A stretch of DNA of 64,000 nucleotides, from positions 7,049,717 to 7,113,716 of the forward strand of contig CM025854.1 in NCBI GenBank assembly GCA_003952965.2, written 5' to 3'. Made by a program: the position numbers and the translations under genes. The number at the start of each line of letters is the position of its first letter. Within the stretch, counting starts at the first letter, position 1. The notes beneath the pieces are model-generated. The model searched no databases. It had not been told where the DNA came from and worked only from the letters and a program-made list of their open reading frames with translations. Below are positions 1 through 11,745 of the stretch, in pieces. The DNA is from Morella rubra (Eukaryota > Streptophyta > Magnoliopsida > Fagales > Myricaceae).

Positions 1-609
1 CCTGCATTAAAGATATAAATAAAAGGGAATTTTTATTTGGTTTGCCTTTAAAATAACTTCGTTCCATTCTCTTATCCACTTATATATATGTTAATGTGGA
101 GGAAGTGGTCTGGTACCAAATCTCTAGGGAGGAATAAACTTTTGGTCGCGCGATTCATTGTGTACATTATTCTTGAATTTATGACTTCATTCATAATTTT
201 CTTAATTTCTTGTCAGGTTGTAACGCTGTTGTATTCGTCATAAACACACTCGGATGTTCGATTCAACTTGCTCAGTCTCTAGCTTTTTTCACTCAAATGA
301 ATACTTAAATATTGATTTGGCTTTAACTTAGGGAGAAACAATCAATAAAACTTCTCATTAGAACATCTCGATTTGATGGGATCTCAATCACTTTCACCAA
401 TATTAAAAATAAAATTTATAATAATTTTAACAAATTAAATTTGCCTTTGTTGATACTCAAATTATGAGATTATTCAAGTGTTTGAAGTTTGAGATTTGTC
501 ATTTTGTTCTCACCTCAGTTAGTACAAATCCCAATTAGATCAAATTCATCCCAACTCTGTATAAAGATTTAATGCAACAGGTTTGTTTATTAAAAAAAAA
601 AAAGAAGAG
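1..609. other. AT-rich spacer, nothing recognised
   Basis: No coding exon, RNA gene or repeat was recognised here. The stretch is AT-rich with an A-tract near 590-605. Confidence 0.5.
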
Positions 610-917
610 AAAAGTCACTTTAAACCCTCTAATTACCAATACAATTTCAAATAAAAGTTTAAATTACCAATATTAATACATTAAGCCCTTTAACTTCCAT
701 AATTAATCAAATTACACTATGAACTAAAATTTGAGGGTCAAAATCGTGTCACGTGGCTTATTCACAATACACGTGACATGAGTTTAATTGTTGAATTTTT
801 TTTAAGAGCACAAATTGATAAAATTTGGTAGTTTATAGGTTTAATGTGTCAAAGTTAGTAGTTTATACCCATACTTAAAATCGTATTGATAGTTAAAGGT
901 TCAAAATGATTTTTCCC
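610..917. mobile_element. MITE-like element with ~30-bp imperfect inverted ends
   Basis: The left end (about 612-642, starting AAAGTCACTTTAAACC) is the imperfect reverse complement of the right end (about 886-917, ending near GGTTCAAAATGATTTTT). The interior is non-coding and contains the palindromic pair CACGTGGC...ACGTGACA. No clear target duplication was found because the left flank is an A/G-rich tract. It is probably a non-autonomous DNA transposon; the superfamily is unknown. Confidence 0.5.
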
Positions 918-1462
918 ATTTATATTGATACTCTATTTTTTGAACACAAATGATTGTTCATCCTTCAAGTTCAATAAAAAAAAAAAACAAAAGCATTTGA
1001 CTCTAATAATCCGAAATTAATTTTTTAAAAAATGTTTAACAAACAATGAGTGAGGCCCGTTACCATGGATGAATACTAAAACTATTACCACATGTCTGGC
1101 TTTCTATGGTTGACGTTCGGTTCCTTAGCGACGAAGGCACGTAGTCCCTCGACTCAATAGAAAATTAAAGAAATCGGCAACTTGGCCGAAAAGTTTTGTC
1201 GTTTAATGTAGCTTCCGCTCCATTATGAAGCTTAAAAAGATTAACAAAGCCCATTCAAAGATACCGAATTAATTAGTTTAATATGGTCTAATTGGCTTCG
1301 GCGTCGAATAAAATAAACATTCCGTTGACTTGGAGGAAGCTTATTTCGTTCATGTTACCTGCTGAGACGCTAATTAAGAAGGAAAGAGATCTATTACGTC
1401 AAGCAATCGAACCGTCATTTCGTTTTTTCTGTTTTTTTTTTCAGGAAAAATTTATTATATAG
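918..1462. other. spacer, nothing recognised
   Basis: Unique-looking spacer with no open frame of note and no repeat partner elsewhere in the window that I could see. Confidence 0.4.
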
Positions 1463-1604
1463 TCCATGAGTTTTGCACCAATTTTAAAAAAATTCTCAAG
1501 TTTCCAAAATGAAAAAATAAAAATAAAAATAAATCTTAACTAGACTTTTTGTCTCAACTAAAAAAAATCATTCTATCAACCATTAGTTAAAATACCAGTA
1601 TAGA
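1463..1604 (+). repeat. left part of repeat R1, split by the outer hAT insertion
   Basis: This segment, beginning near AGTCCATGAGTTTTGCACC, continues at 11645-11745 on the other side of the outer hAT. The combined unit has an inverted relative at about 13065-13290, with shared blocks such as TTTTGCACCAATT and TTTCCAAAATGAAAAA. It is an old dispersed repeat that served as target site for the hAT. Confidence 0.65.
1597..1604 (+). repeat. 8-bp target-site duplication (left) of the outer hAT
   Basis: AGTATAGA lies directly before the element terminus CAGGTGCAGAACTA. The identical octamer occurs at 11637-11644 directly after the right terminus. Eight base pairs is the hAT signature. Confidence 0.9.
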
Positions 1605-2135
1605 CAGGTGCAGAACTACACAGGGACAATGGGGGCAGCCGCCCCCCATCGCCTGAAAATTTTAATTTTAATTTTAATTTTATTTTTTTTTATTTATATT
1701 AGTATAAAGCCAGCCCAACCCCCTTAAGCCTAGCTCGCCCCCAACAGGCAACAGCCCAGCCCGCCCCCAAAGCCCAGCCCGACCCTTTTTTTTTTATAAC
1801 ATTCTCAGCGCCGTTTCACCCTGGTTTAATTTCCCCCCACCCCTTCAGTTTCCCTCTTCTTCCCGACGCCAATCTCTCAACTCTCTCACTTTGCAGCTCT
1901 CTCACTCCCCACCTCCCGACGCCAGTGGCCAGCCTCAGCCTCCCGCCAGCCGACGCCAACCTCTAGCGGTCAACGGCAGCCTGCCCTCCCGAGTCCCCCT
2001 CTCACTCTGATTAACTTCCCTCTCTCACTAATCCTCCTCCAAGGACTTCTCTCTCTCTCTCTCTCCGGCTCTCTTCTCTCTCCAGCCTCCCAAGTCTCCA
2101 AGACGTGCACGGTACATACAACCGATCACCTCATT

Positions 2136-2450
2136 GATTATGTTTATATTAAACAAATTATGCATTTGATTAGGTTATGGTGAATTTGATTATTTTTCTA
2201 TTAAAGAGATTATGAATTTAATTAGTAATTTATCAATTGGATTATGAATTTGATAATGAATACTTGAATTTGATTATGTTTATATTAAACAGATTATTTA
2301 TTTGATTAGGTTATGTGAATTTGATTATTTTTCTATTAAAGAGATTATGAATTTAATTAGTAATTTATCAATTGGATTATGAATTTGATAATGAATATTT
2401 GAATTTGATTATGTTTATATTAAACAGATTATTTATTTGATTATATTGTG
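2136..2450 (+). repeat. tandem repeat, ~135-bp unit, about 2.3 copies
   Basis: Units start at 2136, 2272 and 2407, each with GATTATGTTTATATTAAACA. The first two are 136 and 135 bp and nearly identical, and the third is partial. They lie in the presumed 5' intron of the outer hAT, upstream of the acceptor at about 2736. Confidence 0.8.
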
Positions 2451-2788
2451 AATTTAATTATTTTTTTATATTATGAATTTCATTATGAATTTGATTAGGA
2501 TTATTGATGAATAATGTGATGAATTATTGATAAATTTGTGAATATTTGATTAGAGTTTGATTAAGATTATTAAATGTTTGTGAATTTGTGATGAATTTAT
2601 TTTAATTATTGATGAATAATATGATGAAATTGATGAATTGTGATTATATTGAAATTGTGATTAGGACTAGGTTGTGAGACTGTGATTAAGTTATGAAATT
2701 AAATTGATGAATTTTATTTTGTTTTGTTTTATTTAGATAATGGATAAGTTTTTGATAAAAAAGACAGCCAGCATAGGGTCGTCTAGTA

Positions 2789-2796
2789 CTCCTAAT
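2789..2796 (+). repeat. 8-bp target-site duplication (left) of the inner hAT
   Basis: CTCCTAAT immediately precedes TAGGGGTGAA. The same octamer follows the right end at 9105-9112. The site lies inside the first coding exon of the outer hAT transposase. Confidence 0.92.
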
Positions 2797-4177
2797 TAGG
2801 GGTGAATAGCGGATATGTCGGAAGCAGAATTTAACATTCCGACATCTGGTCCGCTAAGTAGCGGATGGCCAAAATCAATTTCGCTTCCGCTTCCGACTCT
2901 TAACGGACTTAGCGGAAGCGGACTTAGCGGAAGCGGATAGCGGAATTCCGACAATGTTTTGGGCCATATTTTTTTGCTCATTTAAGCCTTTTTTTTTTTT
3001 TAAAAAAATAAAGATCTTATTCATTCATCACAATTCACAAATAACATATCAAAAAATTAAAATATACAACCCGAACTTAATATGAACATTTCTCAATTCA
3101 TTACAAAAATCTCAATTATATAAATGAACACAATAAGTATACAAATAAAAATTAAGAATTTACATTTGCACCACATCAACTCACCAAGACACAAATGATT
3201 AGAGTTGAATTTTGGAGTAAAATGTTGGCCATCTTTAAAATTCAAACTAAGACAACCATATCATATTATGATCATATTAGTTTTGATGGCCATTTTATTT
3301 AGCCCATAATATTCAAAAACCAACAACTCATTGTTGATCTTTTGAAAACCGAAAACAACATCCTAGCAACCTATTTTAAAAACCGAAAATCCTAGAACCT
3401 GCAATTGACAAATAAGTGTAAAAATAAATCTAAAACCATGCACTTCACAAAACCCATATTCAATAAATCCCAAAACAATATGCAAATAAAAAAATTCAGA
3501 TTCAATAAATCTCAAAACAAATCTGCAACATGCAATTCACAACATTCATAATCACAGATTCACAACGTCACCTAGTAAGTAATAAACTAGACACCATCAC
3601 AATTCCTAAATAGCTAAAGAAATATTATGGGCTTAATAATAAAAGTGGTCAAGACTTGATGAAACAATAACCAAAAAACATAGTGTATGCTGACATAACT
3701 CGAAATAGAAGAATATTACAATACGAACTTAGAAGTTATAACTTAAAAGTATCAACTCAAGTAAGAAATGAAGAACATAACCAAACGTTAATGAATCACG
3801 AATCCACGATCAACGCAGCATTAGAAATTATCTCTGCAAAAAAGCAAATTTATTAACACGGAGCTCATAAAAAATTTTAATTAAATAAAAGTAGAAATGT
3901 AACATTTTGTATATACCTATGTCCATCATATAACTAGCAGGATCTTCCGTCCCATCAGTAACTTCAGGTTCCGTATCCTCATCATCATCAGCAGAATATA
4001 TAATCTTGGATGTCAACCAATTTTGAGCACAAATGAGTCCTTCTACCGTTTTTGGTGCCAACGAACTTCGGAAAGAATCTAATACCCGACCCCCCGTGCT
4101 GAAGACTGACTCTGAAGGCACTGTAGTAATAGGGATAGCAAGAACATCTCGAGAAATTCGTGCAAGAACGGAAAATT

Positions 4178-5974
4178 TTGGTGCATTCACTCTCCACCAA
4201 TTGAGGATATCAAAATTAGGATCTTTAGGTTCAATATCCTCCATTAAATATCTTTCCACTTTAGACTTGCTATCCAACAAATTCTGTTGCACCTTAAATT
4301 GTGTGAATTCCAGATAAAGAGGATCATCTACGAGTGCACTAGATGACCCAATCATTTCAAGTTGACCTTGACTTGCAGATACACTCCTGCTACTAGATGA
4401 TCCATCCACATTACTATACTCTGTAAACAACTGATCCAAGGTCCCTCTCACTACACTAGTCATCTCTGCACCTAACTCCATCCCCAAAGACTTTTTGAAC
4501 CAAAAGTCCAAGTATATAACCTTGTATTGTGGTCAAGTACCGCTGCAACAAACAACAATCTGTTAACCTCAGTCAAATTACCCTAGTATTTATTATACTT
4601 CATTTGCATTCTTTTTGCCATGTCTGCCAAGAACAAATCCCCACTTGCTGCATATTTCCCAAATGCATATGAATTTTAGTAAGTTCCGCAAAAAATAAGT
4701 TCGCTGTCACCGTATTTGAAGCAGATATTCGAACTGTCACCTCGTGGAAAAGTGCCAAAAACTTAGTAAAATGTCTCACACGCTCCCAATCCTCAAATTT
4801 AGGAGGGCCCAATCCCTTCCTCCCATGCCCCTCTTCTCGTAGAAAGCTTATCAAAATCCCATCTTCCGCCAACATATCCTCAAAGACTCTCTGATATTTC
4901 TCAGCTGCATCCAACATAATATACGTTGAATTCCAACGAGTAGGGACATCAAGCTGCAGAAATCCCTCAATGGGAAACTTCCTCTTCGCTACACATTTCT
5001 TAAACCCATCCATTCGACTGGGAGATGACTTAACATATTTGACCAAGTTCCTTACCTTGGCCACAGAATCATCCAACTCCTTCAACCCATCTTGCACAAT
5101 TAAATTCAGATATGTGCGCAACATCTCATATGCAAAAAATCATGGTTACAAACTACTTTTCCAGGCCGAAACCCCAAATGCAATTGTCTACTCTTCACAT
5201 GCTCAATGGCTGTATCATTAGAGGATGCATTATCGACAGTTATTGTAAGGATTTTATCAATCCCCCATTCCGACATGCAATCCTCCAACTCCATCCCAAT
5301 TGTCGAACCCTTATGATCTGACACCTTACAGAAAGCAAGTATCTTTTTATGCAATTGCCAAGTACTATCAATAAAGTGTACAGTGACGGACATATAATTC
5401 ATATTTTGGACTGACGTCCATGTGTCAGTGGTGAAGCAAACTCGTGGTCTATTAAGTAAGATACTAGCCTTCAATCTACACTTCTCTTCCAAGTATAGTT
5501 TCATACAATCCTTCATTATTGTGATTCGAGATGGTACTTTAAATCGAGGCTCGAGGGTATGAATCATCTCCTTAAACCCATCCTTGCTTACTATTCTGAA
5601 GGGAAGCTCATCCACAATTATAAACTTCGCAATCGCAGCTTTAATAACCTTGGGATCATATGAGTCTATCTTCATCACTCCCACCGATTCACTACTTGCC
5701 CCCTTGATATCAAAAGTCAATTTCTGTTGAAAGCCATCCAATTTACTTCGCGTTCTCTTACACATTACACAACCCTTCAAATGGGACCTCATACCGAGGT
5801 CCCCTGATCTTTGTGGTGAACCCCAGCTTTATGACTACAATAATTGCACTTGGCCAATGGTTTTTTGGTCAACTACTGGTAGTATCCTATGAAATGTTCC
5901 CACAGGGACGGATTGGAAACCTTCCTTCTTTTGGGGGTAGGGTCTATTGTCCCCTTAGTTTGTTGTGTCTCAGA
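4178..5974 (-). repeat. tandem duplication unit A of the inner transposase
   Basis: Unit A matches unit B (5979-7776) with an offset of about 1801 bp. Differences are few and include single-base indels: GTGGTCAAG versus GTGGGTCAAG near 4531/6332, and a 3-base insertion at 4337. The duplication therefore looks recent. Confidence 0.85.
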
Positions 5975-7776
5975 GCTTCTATTTTGGTGCATTCACTCTC
6001 CACCAATTGAGGATATCAAAATTAGGATCTTTAGGTTCAACATCCTCCATTAAATATCTTTCCACTTTAGACTTGCTATCCAGCAAATTCTGTTGCACCT
6101 TAAATTGTGTGAATTCCAGATAAAGAGGATCATCTACTGCACTAGATGACCCAATCATTTCAAGTTGACCTTGACTTGCAGATACACTCCTGCTACTAGA
6201 TGATCCATCCACATTACTATACTCTGTAAACAACTGATCCAAGGTCCCTCTCACTACACTAGTCATCTCTGCACCTAACTCCATCCCCAAAGACTTTTTG
6301 AACCAAAAGTCCAAGTATATAACCTTGTATTGTGGGTCAAGTACCGCTGCAACAAACAACAATCTGTTAACCTCAGTCAAATTACCCCAGTATTTATTAT
6401 ACTTCATTTGCATTTTTTTTGCCATGTCTGCCAAGAACAAATCCCCACTTGCTGCATATTTCCCCAAATGCATATGAATTTTAGTAAGTTCCGCAAAAAA
6501 TAAGTTCGCTGTCACCGTATTTGAAGCAGATATTCGAACTGTCACCTCGTGGAAAAGTGCCAAAAACTTGGTAAAATGTCTCACACGCTCCCAATCCTCA
6601 AATTTAGGGGGCCCAATCCCTTCCTCCCATGCCCCTCTTCACGCAGAAAGCTTACAAAATCCCATCTTCCGCCAACATATCCTCAAAACTCTCTGATATT
6701 TCTCAGCTGCATCCAACATAATATACGTTGAATTCCAACGAGTAGGAACATCAAGCTGCAAAAATCCCTCAATGGGAAACTTCCTCTTCGCTACACATTT
6801 CTTAAACCCATCCATTCGACTGGGAGATGACTTAACATATTTGACCAAGTTCCTTACCTTGGCCACAGAATCATCCAACTCCTTCAACCCATCTTGCACA
6901 ATTAAATTCAGATATGTGCGCAACATCTCATATGCAAAAAATCATGGTTACAAACTACTTTTCCAGGTCGAAACCCCAAATGCAATTGTCTACTCTTCAC
7001 ATGCTCAATGGCTGTATCATTAGAGGATGCATTATCGACAGTTATTGTAAGGATTTTATCAATCCCCCATTCCGACATGCAATCCTCCAACTCCATCCCA
7101 ATTGTCGAACCCTTATGATCTGACACCTTACAGAAAGCAAGTATCTTTTTATGCAATTGCCAAGTACTATCAATAAAGTGTACAGTGACGGACATATAAT
7201 TCATATTTTGGACTGACGTCCATGTGTCAGTGGTGAAGCAAACTCGTGGTCTATTAAGTAAGATACTAGCCTTCAATCTACACTTCTCTTCCAAGTATAG
7301 TTTCATACAATCCTTCATATTGTGATTCGAGATGGTACTTTAAATCGAGGCTCGAGGGTATGAATCATCTCCTTAAACCCATCCATGCTTACTATTCTGA
7401 AGGGAAGCTCATCCACAATTATAAACTTCGCAATCGCAGCTCTAATAACCTTGGGATCATATGAGTCTATCTTCATCACTCCCACCGATTCACTACTTGC
7501 CCCCTTGATATCAAAAGTCAATTTCTGTTGAAAGCCATCCAATTTACTTCGCGTTCTCTTACACATTACACAACCCTTCAAATGGGACCTCATACCGAGG
7601 TCCCCTAATCTTTGTGATGAACCCCAACTTTATGACTACAATAGTTGCACTTGGCCAATGGTTTGTTTGGTCAACTACTGGTAGTATCCTAGTGAAATGT
7701 TCCCACATCGGGGACGGATTGGAAACCTTCCTTCTTTTGGGGGTAGGGTCTATTGTCCCCTTAGTTTGTTGTGTCT
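5975..7776 (-). repeat. tandem duplication unit B of the inner transposase
   Basis: This copy lies upstream in transcription sense. Near 5975 it joins the WWRVNAPK region of the C-terminal part directly to the BED-region sequence of unit A. It shares with unit A the frameshift after the RCCAHI motif. Confidence 0.85.
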
Positions 7777-8289
7777 CAGCCTCTACATCTATAATTGGTA
7801 TCTCACCAATTGTAGGTGTAGTTGTAGAGGCAGGGGTAGGTAAATTAGGGGTTGTGGATTGCAAAGATGCAATTGGAGTTTGATGATCCATCTGAAAGAA
7901 AGACACAATGCAAAGCCCTAAGACAACTCATTCTACCAACTTAACCCAAATTAAAGACAACAGAAAATTAACAAGATGTAAAATTAAAAACAACTAAACA
8001 ATTCACATATTAAAGCATGATATCTAACAGATTCACAAATCCCCATTAAATTCACTAAACAATTTACTTTCGTTTTTCAAATGAATGAAAACAGATCACA
8101 TATTGATGCATAATATAACAGATCAAATATTGATAGTATTTAAGATTCACTAAACAATTTACTTTCATTTATGAATGCATTATAACAGTTAACAACTTCA
8201 AATATAACATGTTCCACAATAATCACAATCACAATTCACAAGAATCACAACTTCACAATTCGAACAATCTATTACAATTTACAAATTGA

Positions 8290-8386
8290 AATACAAGAGA
8301 GAGATAGAGAATGGAGACAGAGAGAGAGACAGAGAGATGGAGATGGAGAGTGACAGAGACTAGAGAGGAGAGAGAGAGTGGAGACG

Positions 8387-8422
<36 letters not shown>

Positions 8423-8660
8423 GAGACTGGAGACAGAGACAGAGAGATGGAGAGTGGAGACAGAGAGAGAGAGAGAGAGATGGAGACAGAGAGAGAGGAG
8501 AGTGGAGCAGAGACTAGAGAGAGAGAGATAGAGAGACATAAGAGATAGAGAGACATACAACGATAGAGAGACATACAACGATAGAGAGAGAAGCAACCTG
8601 AAAACGTGGAGGTTGACCGTTGCACTCGCCGGAGAAGAAGGAGCTCAACAGTCAGCACAC

Positions 8661-8696
<36 letters not shown>

Positions 8697-8700
8697 CTGA
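8290..8700. repeat. GA/CT-rich low-complexity tract
   Basis: About 400 bp is dominated by GAGAGA with scattered ACA and TGGA interruptions. It lies inside the inner hAT upstream of its transposase start. Apparent open frames here are low-complexity artefacts. Confidence 0.9.
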
Positions 8701-9104
8701 GGGAGTCACTGTGAGGACTGAGGAGGCCGGAGGTCGTGACTCGCGAAGGAGAAGGTGCTCGGGCTCGGGGGGGAAAGGGAGATAGGGTTTCTAAATTTCC
8801 CGTGTTCGTATTCACCGTGGATCAAAACGGCACGTTTTGATCCACGGTATTATATTTTTTTTCAAAAAAAACCAACTAAACGACGTCATTATATGTAAAA
8901 TAGAACGACGTCGTTTTAATAAAAAAAAAAAAAAAAAAATCGGAACCGGTTTTCCGATGAACCGGCGGAAACTTCCGGTTTCGGGAAAACTCTAAATTGA
9001 CCTTCGGTTCCGGTTCCTGGAAGTGCCGGACCTCAGCTTCCCGGAACCGGTGACGGAAACGGAGCCGGAGCTCAGGCGGAAGCCGGACCAGACTTACACC
9101 CCTA

Positions 9105-9112
9105 CTCCTAAT
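9105..9112 (+). repeat. 8-bp target-site duplication (right) of the inner hAT
   Basis: CTCCTAAT follows the right terminus ACACCCCTA and is identical to 2789-2796. Confidence 0.92.
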
Positions 9113-11636
9113 GTGGCTGCTATTTCTGACCCAGGGTTACGTAAACCATTGAAGAATATGATGTTGGGATTAGAGATCAAAGTTCGTAGAGAGTATTTGA
9201 TCAAAGGTCCTTTCAACCATTTGGCCATGATTTTCCCAAGAAGCAATATGGGAATACAATGAGGGGTTTTAGGGAGTTATGGTTCAAAAATAATGAGTGG
9301 TTGGAATATAGTGTATCAAAGGATGAGGTGTATTGCTTGTGGTGTTATCTATTTAGGCAAGCTAGAGGAGGAAATCTGGGGGAGATGTGTTTACATCTAT
9401 GGGATTTAGCAATTGGAAAAAGGCAGTGGAGGTTTTTCGTGAGCATGTTGGTGACTGTAATAGTGCTCACAATGATGCTAGAAGGACAATGTGAAGCATT
9501 CAAAATCAGCGACAAAGTGTGTCGCACATGTTATCCTCATATGGGTCGATGTAGAGAATGCTTATCGCATTCGTTTGACAGCGATTTTAGATTGCATTCG
9601 TCATCTTTTGGTGCAAGGATTAGCTTTTCGTGGTCATGATGAGTCGAGAGTTCAACTGAGGAAGGGCAATTTTCTTGAGCTTTTGGAATGGTACAGCTTA
9701 CGTAATGAAAAGGTTGTAAGACAACTTTTTAATGCTCCTGGAAACAACCAAATGACTTCTCCAAAACTCAAAGGAATTGGTGAATGCTGTGCAGCGGAGA
9801 CCACACTTGCCATCATTAAAGATATTGGGGACGGTTTTTTTCTCTTATGGTTGATGAGTCTCGAGATAATTCAGTGAAGGAGCAAATGACAGTGGTTTTG
9901 AGATATGTGAACAAACGTGGACAGGTGATAGAAATGTTTATTGGTGTGGAACATGTTACCGATACTTGCTCCAATCTTTGAAAAATGCTATAGACAAATT
10001 GTTTGCAAGACATGGGTTATCAATATCCAAGTTGAGAGGTCAAGGGTATGATGGGGCATCAAACATGGTTGAGAGGTCAAGGGTATGATGGGGCATCAAA
10101 CATGCGGGGCGAGTTCAATGGGTTGAAGTCTCTCATTTTGAAGGAGAATCCTTCTGCTACTATATTCATTGTTTTGCTCACCAACTTCAATTGGTTATTG
10201 TGGCTACTGCAAAGAATAACATCCAAGTTTGTGATTTTTTCTCTTACACTATGATTGTGAATATAGTCGGAGCTTCTTGTAAAAGGAAAGATTCTCTTCG
10301 GCAAAGTCAACATGAGAAGATAGTGGAGCTATTGGATAAGGGAGAATTTATAGTGGAAGGGGCAAAAATCAAGAAACCAGTCTGTACGACCAGGTGATAC
10401 TCGTTGGGGTTCATACCACATTACAATAATGCGTCTCTTCAGTATGTGGTCAGCAGTGTTGGATGTGCTTGAAAACATAGAGAGGATGACACTTGCATAG
10501 AACAAAGATTCTGTATACTGGATAATATTCAAAGCTTCGATTCACTATGCATTTGTTGAGAAATATAATGGGAATTACAAATGAATTGTCACAAGTAATC
10601 AAACACTACTAATTTTTATTCAAAAGTATTCACTATGCATTTGTTGAGAAATATAATGAGAATTACAAATGAATTGTCACAGGCCTTACAACGAAAGGAT
10701 CAAGACATTGTTAATGCTATGAATTTGGTTGGAGTTGTGAAGCGTCGGTTGCAAGATTTGAGGGAGATGGAATGAGATGAATTTTTGGAAGAAGTCAAAA
10801 CTTTTTGTATGAATAATTCTATCATTGTGCCCAATATGGAAGACATTATTCCAACTCGTGGTCGGGCTCGGCATGGAGGGCAAAAAATTACTTATTTGCA
10901 TCGTTTTCGTGTGGAAGTGTTTTGCCAAGTTATTGATTTAATCGCTTAGGAGATGGATAATCGTTTCACAGAAGCAAGTACGAGTTACTTCTTTGTATAG
11001 CATGTCTTGATCCAAGAAACTCATTCTCAGTATTTGATCATGCTAAGTTACTTCGTCTTGCTTAGCTTTATCTAGAAGATTTCTTAGTAATTGATCACAT
11101 TATACTTAGAGATCAACTTCGAAACTACATTTATGATGTGAGAAGTCATGATGCTTTTCTGAGCTTCAAGATATTTGAGGTCTTGCTGTGAAGATGGTTG
11201 AGACAAGAAAGCATACTCTATATTATTGGTTTATCGCTTATTGAGTTGGCATTGGTCTTACCAGTTGCGACTGCAACGTTGAGAGAGTGTTCTTTGCGAT
11301 GAAGTTATCAAAACTGACTTGCGTAATAAGATGAGAGAGAATGGATGAATGATATGGTGGTATACATCGAAAGGGAAATTTTTGAAACTATTGAGAACGA
11401 AGCTATTTTACAACGTTTTCAGAATATGCAGTCCCGTAGGATCCAATTGCCACCTCTCAGTATCAGCAAATAGTACGATATGTGTATTTTAATATTTTTA
11501 TTTTAGTCCTTAATTTTTTATATTTTAACTCTAAGATATTTTTTTGCATTACGTAGTAAATTTTTTTTTTTTTTTTTTTTTTTTCATTTTTCTTTAGAAG
11601 TTCGACCCTTCAATTGTATTCCTGGTTCCACCACTG

Positions 11637-11745
11637 AGTATAGACAATTGAAAGCTAATATTGACAATTGTCATGTCATTCGAGCATGCCAAGTCACCAT
11701 CCCAGCTACCCATCTCGCCAAAACGACAGCGTCCAAGGTTAGGAG
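11637..11745 (+). repeat. right target duplication of the outer hAT and right part of repeat R1
   Basis: AGTATAGA occupies 11637-11644. The following bases, with AAGCTAATATTGACAATTG and CATGTCATTCGAGCATGCC, are the continuation of repeat R1 and match the complement of about 13070-13150. Confidence 0.75.

Larger units (their letters stand above)
3828..7890 (-). pseudogene. hAT transposase with BED zinc finger, tandemly duplicated and frameshifted
   Basis: Read on the minus strand, the N-terminus (from about 7890, MDHQTPIASLQSTTPN, then a basic TPKRRKVSNPSPMWEHF) leads into a BED-like finger. The catalytic body follows, with blocks such as RVCFTTDTWTSVQNMNYMSV, DNASSNDTAIEHV, RCCAH, LDVPTRWNSTYIML and RHFTKFLALFHEVTVRISAS. 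The C-terminal dimerisation block (about 3990-4200, IPITTVPSESVFSTGGRVLD) occurs only once. Roughly 4178-5974 and 5979-7776 are near-identical copies offset by about 1801 bp. The upstream copy lacks the dimerisation end and the downstream copy lacks the extreme N-terminus. Both copies lose frame at the same point after RCCAHI (5112 and 6914). The product would cut and paste hAT DNA in the nucleus by family knowledge, but no intact frame remains. Confidence 0.9.
2797..9104 (-). mobile_element. inner hAT element (BED-finger/RICESLEEPER type) nested in the outer hAT
   Basis: The termini are TAGGGGTGAA on the left and the complement of TAGGGGTGTAA on the right, with the exact target duplication CTCCTAAT on both sides. 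GC-rich subterminal regions (2817-2955 and 8940-9100) contain repeated CGGAAGCGG/CCGGAACC-type motifs, as expected for transposase-binding sites. The transposase is read on the minus strand. A GA-rich tract (8290-8700) forms its presumed 5' leader. The body of the transposase is duplicated in tandem. The element is 6308 bp, longer than usual for the family because of that duplication. Confidence 0.92.
2740..11473 (+). pseudogene. degenerate hAT transposase (DUF4371/TTF-type zinc finger protein, ZMYM1-like)
   Basis: The first coding exon starts at ATG 2740 after an ATTTAG acceptor and reads MDKFLIKKTASIGSSSTPN up to 2796. There the inner hAT intervenes. Reading resumes in frame at 9113 (VAAISDPGLRKPLKNMM). 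Recognisable blocks include GFRELWFKNNEWLEYSVSKD (about 9262-9321), then segments resembling SYRTRLTAI, GHDES..RGNFLELLEWYSLRNEKV (9625-9720), EQMTVVLRYVNKRGQVIE (about 9880-9935), RGQGYDGASNMRGEFNGL (about 10080-10125) and the C-terminal QSRRIQLPPLSISK with stop at 11473. Frame is lost first near 9232 and repeatedly afterwards. Short local duplications (period 37 bp at 10031/10068; period 88 bp at 10541/10629) add further damage. By family knowledge this is a DNA-binding transposase with DUF4371 and a hAT dimerisation region. Here it is a pseudogene. Confidence 0.85.
1605..11636 (+). mobile_element. outer hAT element (DUF4371/zinc-finger-MYM-like transposase), interrupted by a second hAT
   Basis: The ends are CAGGTGCAGAACTAC at the left and the complement of CAGTGGTGGAACCAGG at the right. 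They are flanked by the exact octamer AGTATAGA on both sides. The subterminal GGGGGCAGCCGCCCCCC block near 1631 is typical of this plant family. Without the nested element (2797-9104 plus one 8-bp duplication) it would be about 3.7 kb. It holds a 5' untranslated region, an AT-rich intron with tandem repeats, and a degenerate transposase on the plus strand. The transposase has several frameshifts and the element is not autonomous. Confidence 0.9.

Noticed and set aside
8272..8709. 145-codon Ser/Leu-rich open frame
   Set aside because: It is a pure translation of a GA/CT low-complexity tract inside the inner hAT.
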